From Anas platyrhynchos (lineage: Eukaryota; Chordata; Aves; Anseriformes; Anatidae): 64,000 bases of DNA. Under the pieces are notes generated by a model. The model made no database searches, was not told the DNA's origin, and worked only from the letters and a program-made list of their open reading frames with translations. The first letter of the stretch is position 1; each line of letters begins with the position of its first letter. The position numbers and the translations under genes were made by a program. Positions 61,701 through 64,000 of the stretch are shown here, piece by piece. Location of the stretch: contig NC_092590.1 of assembly GCF_047663525.1 (NCBI RefSeq), forward strand, positions 4,236,001 through 4,300,000, read 5' to 3'.

Positions 61701-61953
61701 ACATAGAGAGTGGATTCAAGGTGGAATCCTGACTTATTTATTTGACTTGTGACTGCCTGTGTTCCTCAGAATGCGTACCTGATACCACGAATATGCCCGG
61801 TCAGATGGGTCAATGAGGATGGTGATGATCTTGGCCTTGGGGACAAGGGAAGCAGCTCGTTTAGGAGCTTCCTCAGAATGAAAATAGTTGGCACTTTTCT
61901 CAAAGAGGAAGTCAGTGGTGACATTGGAAGGAGCAGGGAAGAAATCCATGTAC
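52626..61953 (-). CDS. NDST3: Heparan sulfate N-deacetylase/N-sulfotransferase, last five exons (partial)
   Basis: NDST enzymes are Golgi type II membrane proteins that remove acetyl groups from GlcNAc of nascent heparan sulfate and add sulfate from PAPS. The exons here, in transcript order, are 61953-61779, 59346-59176, 55767-55658, 53508-53406 and 52745-52626. They join in frame into about 193 C-terminal residues ending LRQELQKVR and stop TAG at 52628-52626. They form the second half of the sulfotransferase domain, including the 3'-phosphate-binding segment ([15 protein letters not shown]), the disulfide loop [12 protein letters not shown] and the basic GKSKGRKYP loop. The P-loop-like first PAPS motif and the deacetylase lie on exons beyond 64000. 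I name it NDST3 rather than NDST4 because NDST3 adjoins PRSS12 in mammals; this residue range alone does not separate the paralogues safely. Confidence 0.93.
52746..53405 (-). other. NDST3: NDST3 intron before the last exon
   Basis: 660 bp with an A/C-rich low-complexity tract at about 53115-53205. Nothing else seen. Confidence 0.8.
53406..53508 (-). CDS. NDST3: NDST3 penultimate coding exon
   Basis: Acceptor GTTTCAG|G, donor TCTGAG|GTAAAC. It encodes [25 protein letters not shown] and RKYPPMDSE. The two cysteines match the disulfide known in the NDST1 sulfotransferase structure, and the Lys/Arg-rich loop after it contacts PAPS in that family. Confidence 0.96.
53509..55657 (-). other. NDST3: NDST3 intron
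   Basis: AT-rich; an A-run at about 53596-53609, an A/C-rich tract at about 54841-54920, and a 9-bp near-palindrome at 54404-54423. No interspersed repeat recognised. Confidence 0.7.
55658..55767 (-). CDS. NDST3: NDST3 third-last coding exon
   Basis: Acceptor TTTTTTGTAG|TTG, donor CCTAAC|GTGAGT. It encodes [28 protein letters not shown] and HYNYSEALT, a strongly conserved stretch of NDST sulfotransferases. It ends in phase 2 (AC|G). Confidence 0.96.
55768..59175 (-). other. NDST3: NDST3 intron (3.4 kb)
   Basis: Two A/T-runs (57058-57075 A; about 58855-58869 A) and otherwise AT-rich DNA without recognised elements. Confidence 0.7.
59176..59346 (-). CDS. NDST3: NDST3 fourth-last coding exon
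   Basis: Acceptor TTTTACAG|CAT, donor TATCAG|GTGAAT; exactly 57 codons in phase 0. It encodes [32 protein letters not shown] and [19 protein letters not shown]. The W-L-x-x-F-P region belongs to the substrate-binding cleft of the sulfotransferase. Confidence 0.97.
59347..61778 (-). other. NDST3: NDST3 intron with CR1
   Basis: Contains the CR1 copy at 59894-60605 and a short tandem of about 21 bp (TATTGTCTAA-CCCTTTATATA, about 61640-61687). Nothing else seen. Confidence 0.75.
59894..60605 (-). mobile_element. CR1 LINE, 5'-truncated, longest copy
   Basis: Read on the - strand it covers the C-terminal part of the ORF2 reverse transcriptase ([58 protein letters not shown]), then the stop and the CR1 tail seen on the + strand as ATCACAGAATCACAGAA at about 59896. 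About 200 codons are uninterrupted, but near the 5' truncation a one-base shift separates SCQAEKDLG-type sequence from the [12 protein letters not shown] frame. It has the same orientation as NDST3 and is the same subfamily as 3297-3667, in the opposite orientation. Not active. Confidence 0.93.
61779..61953 (-). CDS. NDST3: NDST3 fifth-last coding exon
   Basis: Acceptor TTTCCTAG|G, donor TATCAG|GTACGC. It encodes [32 protein letters not shown] and [18 protein letters not shown]. The D-P-S-D-R-A-Y-S segment binds the 3'-phosphate of PAPS in this family. It starts in phase 2, so the preceding exon ends with two bases of a codon. Confidence 0.97.
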
Positions 61954-64000
61954 CTAGGAAAGAAACATCATTCTCAGAATTACTTGAAAGCCACAGAAAG
62001 TCTGACAAATCTGTTAAGTACATTTTATTCTTCAATAATCGATAAAAATAATAGCCTAATTGGTAAATAAAAGCAACAAGAAGTTTACATTGTATTTTTT
62101 TATCATGTTTTACTTGGTACTAGCTTTGTTCTCTTCACTACATTAACTAGACATTGCAGCTATTTTTCGTAGGTGGAAGAAAACATTATGATATTCAGGT
62201 ATTTATTTACGACTAGAGAATTCTAACTCTTTGGTCAGAAGGAACTCTGACCATTCAATGTCAAAAGTTAAAAAAAATTTCCCAAATTTGGTCCTTTGCA
62301 GACACCAATTATTGTGAAATATTGTAATAAATAGATATTTAGTAACAGAACTGCTTTTGCTAACAAGCAGAAAATAGCTTGTTTATATGAGGTAGATGCA
62401 CCAATAAAAAACCACCACAGCTTCAGCAGGTGAAACATTTCTAAGCAGTGACAGCATCCTTCTATTACTGTTCTATGAATGGAAACATGGGTTGAATTCC
62501 TTTTAGTTTTCTTTGCGAGCTTTCCTCATACATTATTACAAAATTCCAATTCATGTCTAATAATCTCAAATGTCACATACAGACTTTTTTATTCCTAGCC
62601 CTCAGACTACTTGTGATTACTGTTGGGGAGAAAGAAGAAATGGGAAATGTTGGTCTTCTTGATTTTTCAGTTAAACCTTTTATCAATAAAATAAAGGGCA
62701 TTTAAAACAACCTCTTCTGATGGTCATGCTTAAGTACTGAAATTTCTTCCAGTGCTCAGACCTTGTTCTATTCATAGGACTGAACTACTTTCAATATAAA
62801 TGACATGCTCTTGTTGTCTTTGAAATTGTAACCATTGCGGGCACAGCCAGAAGACTTGAGAGGTTGGAACTGACTGATGCACATGCAGTTTTCCTTAGGG
62901 GACACACATCATTAGCATACAGCCACTGATTACAAGGTATTTAGAGAAAAGGCAGGAATCTACAGTGGTTTAAAGAAACTGAACTTTCTGACATCTGATT
63001 CTGAGAAGCTAATTCTTAGGGACAACTTATTAAACTCTATAACGTCAAAGCTGAGAAGGTTTTAGAGAACTGCTATTAGTGATTACTCTTGCTTTGAATG
63101 AATCCTAGCCAATTCATGGACTAATGAGGAGAGACCATATACTTAATTAACATTTGGTAAGCTTATTACATGACAGCATTAAAATACTCTGTTAGAATGA
63201 AGGTCTGAAAGATCTGTCTGGCAGACAGAATACAAACCTAAGAGTTAAACAACTGCATCAAAAGGTAGCTTGGAGTATCGAAGACTTACCTGTGAGAACC
63301 TGCCAGGGGTGACTGGGGTAGGCAGCACAGATAGACAATAGCCAGATGGATGCTCTGGAGTGAGACCTGACAAAATGATGTACCTGGTCTATAAAGTTGA
63401 CCACTGGAAGCCTTATGCACCAGTGCTGTGTTAAGATGAAGGTAATCTGGCACATGTCTAGCAGACAAACTGTATCTGCATGTTAGGGAAGTGGTTAAGG
63501 CAGGAGGAATGAGAGAAGCAGCAAAGTGGTCTTCCTGCCACGTGAAAATGATGATTTCGTAGAACTGGCTCACTGAACCTGTCACCATCAGCATAGATCC
63601 ACTATGCCTTGTTTGCATGTCATCTTCCCTGACTTCAGAAAGCTTAACAGCAAAGATTCAGCTCTTTAATTTCCAGTCATTCAGCCAGAATCTCAGTTGG
63701 TATTAACTGGATGACTCACCACACTTTGTGTAAGAAACTGCTGAAATGATTATAATTCTGTAAAAACTAAGTGACATAAAAAGAAATTGGATCTGACATA
63801 TCTGCACTACGACCATACAACCGTGTTCAACCTGCTAATTTTATGGATGAATACAAAGTCAAAGGCAATAAAACTATTTTCCCTCAGACTGGGGAAAAAA
63901 CAGAACAAGACAGAACATCAATAATCTTTTAATGGTGCTCCAGAGCCACTACTGGATGTTACTGTTTTTCATCTTGTAGTGTTTTATAATGCAGCACTTT
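61954..64000 (-). other. NDST3: NDST3 intron continuing past the window
   Basis: I looked for the preceding NDST exon (the one ending near G-I-D-W in the family) and did not find it before 64000. A 110-codon open frame at 63286-63618 on the - strand has no NDST similarity. AT-rich otherwise. Confidence 0.7.

Noticed and set aside
63286-63618. 110-codon open frame on the - strand inside the NDST3 intron
   Set aside because: No match to NDST exons or another family; splice context absent.

Overview
The window is nuclear DNA from a bird. It is AT-rich with long introns, has two GC-rich CpG islands, and carries several copies of CR1, the LINE family that dominates bird genomes and ends in short repeats of the type ATTCTGTG. 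It also carries at least one bird-type endogenous-retrovirus LTR. I cannot fix the species from sequence alone.

Two protein-coding genes lie tail to tail. The first, on the + strand, is PRSS12 (neurotrypsin). I could build all 13 coding exons between 2362 and 38435. Every junction keeps phase, and the joined coding length is 2358 nt (785 residues plus stop). The order is signal peptide, Pro/Arg-rich segment, four SRCR domains each split over two exons, a basic activation site, and a trypsin-type protease with His586, Asp636 and Ser735. No kringle domain is readable in exon 1, although mammalian neurotrypsin has one there; this is the main oddity of the window.

The second gene, on the - strand, is the 3' end of an NDST heparan sulfate N-deacetylase/N-sulfotransferase, called NDST3 because it neighbours PRSS12. 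Its last five coding exons lie between 61953 and 52626 and encode the C-terminal half of the sulfotransferase domain. Its 5' exons lie beyond the right edge.

Between the genes, at about 46425-47060, is a second CpG island. From it a small spliced unit can be read leftwards (45859 to about 46500, - strand). Its position and orientation match human SNHG8, which also lies between PRSS12 and NDST3, but I could not identify a snoRNA in it.

The rest is intron and intergenic sequence: four CR1 fragments (3297, 33269, 39665, 59894), one clear LTR (about 26057-27001), one doubtful LTR (about 44802-45550), microsatellites, and several unexplained structures. The most striking of these is a 100-bp inverted repeat at about 97% identity (5587-5686 and 7475-7574), whose left arm abuts a perfect 14-bp hairpin. 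The genes are not an operon. They are linked biologically only in that neurotrypsin cleaves agrin, a heparan sulfate proteoglycan, and NDST enzymes modify heparan sulfate; that link is general knowledge and not shown by this DNA.
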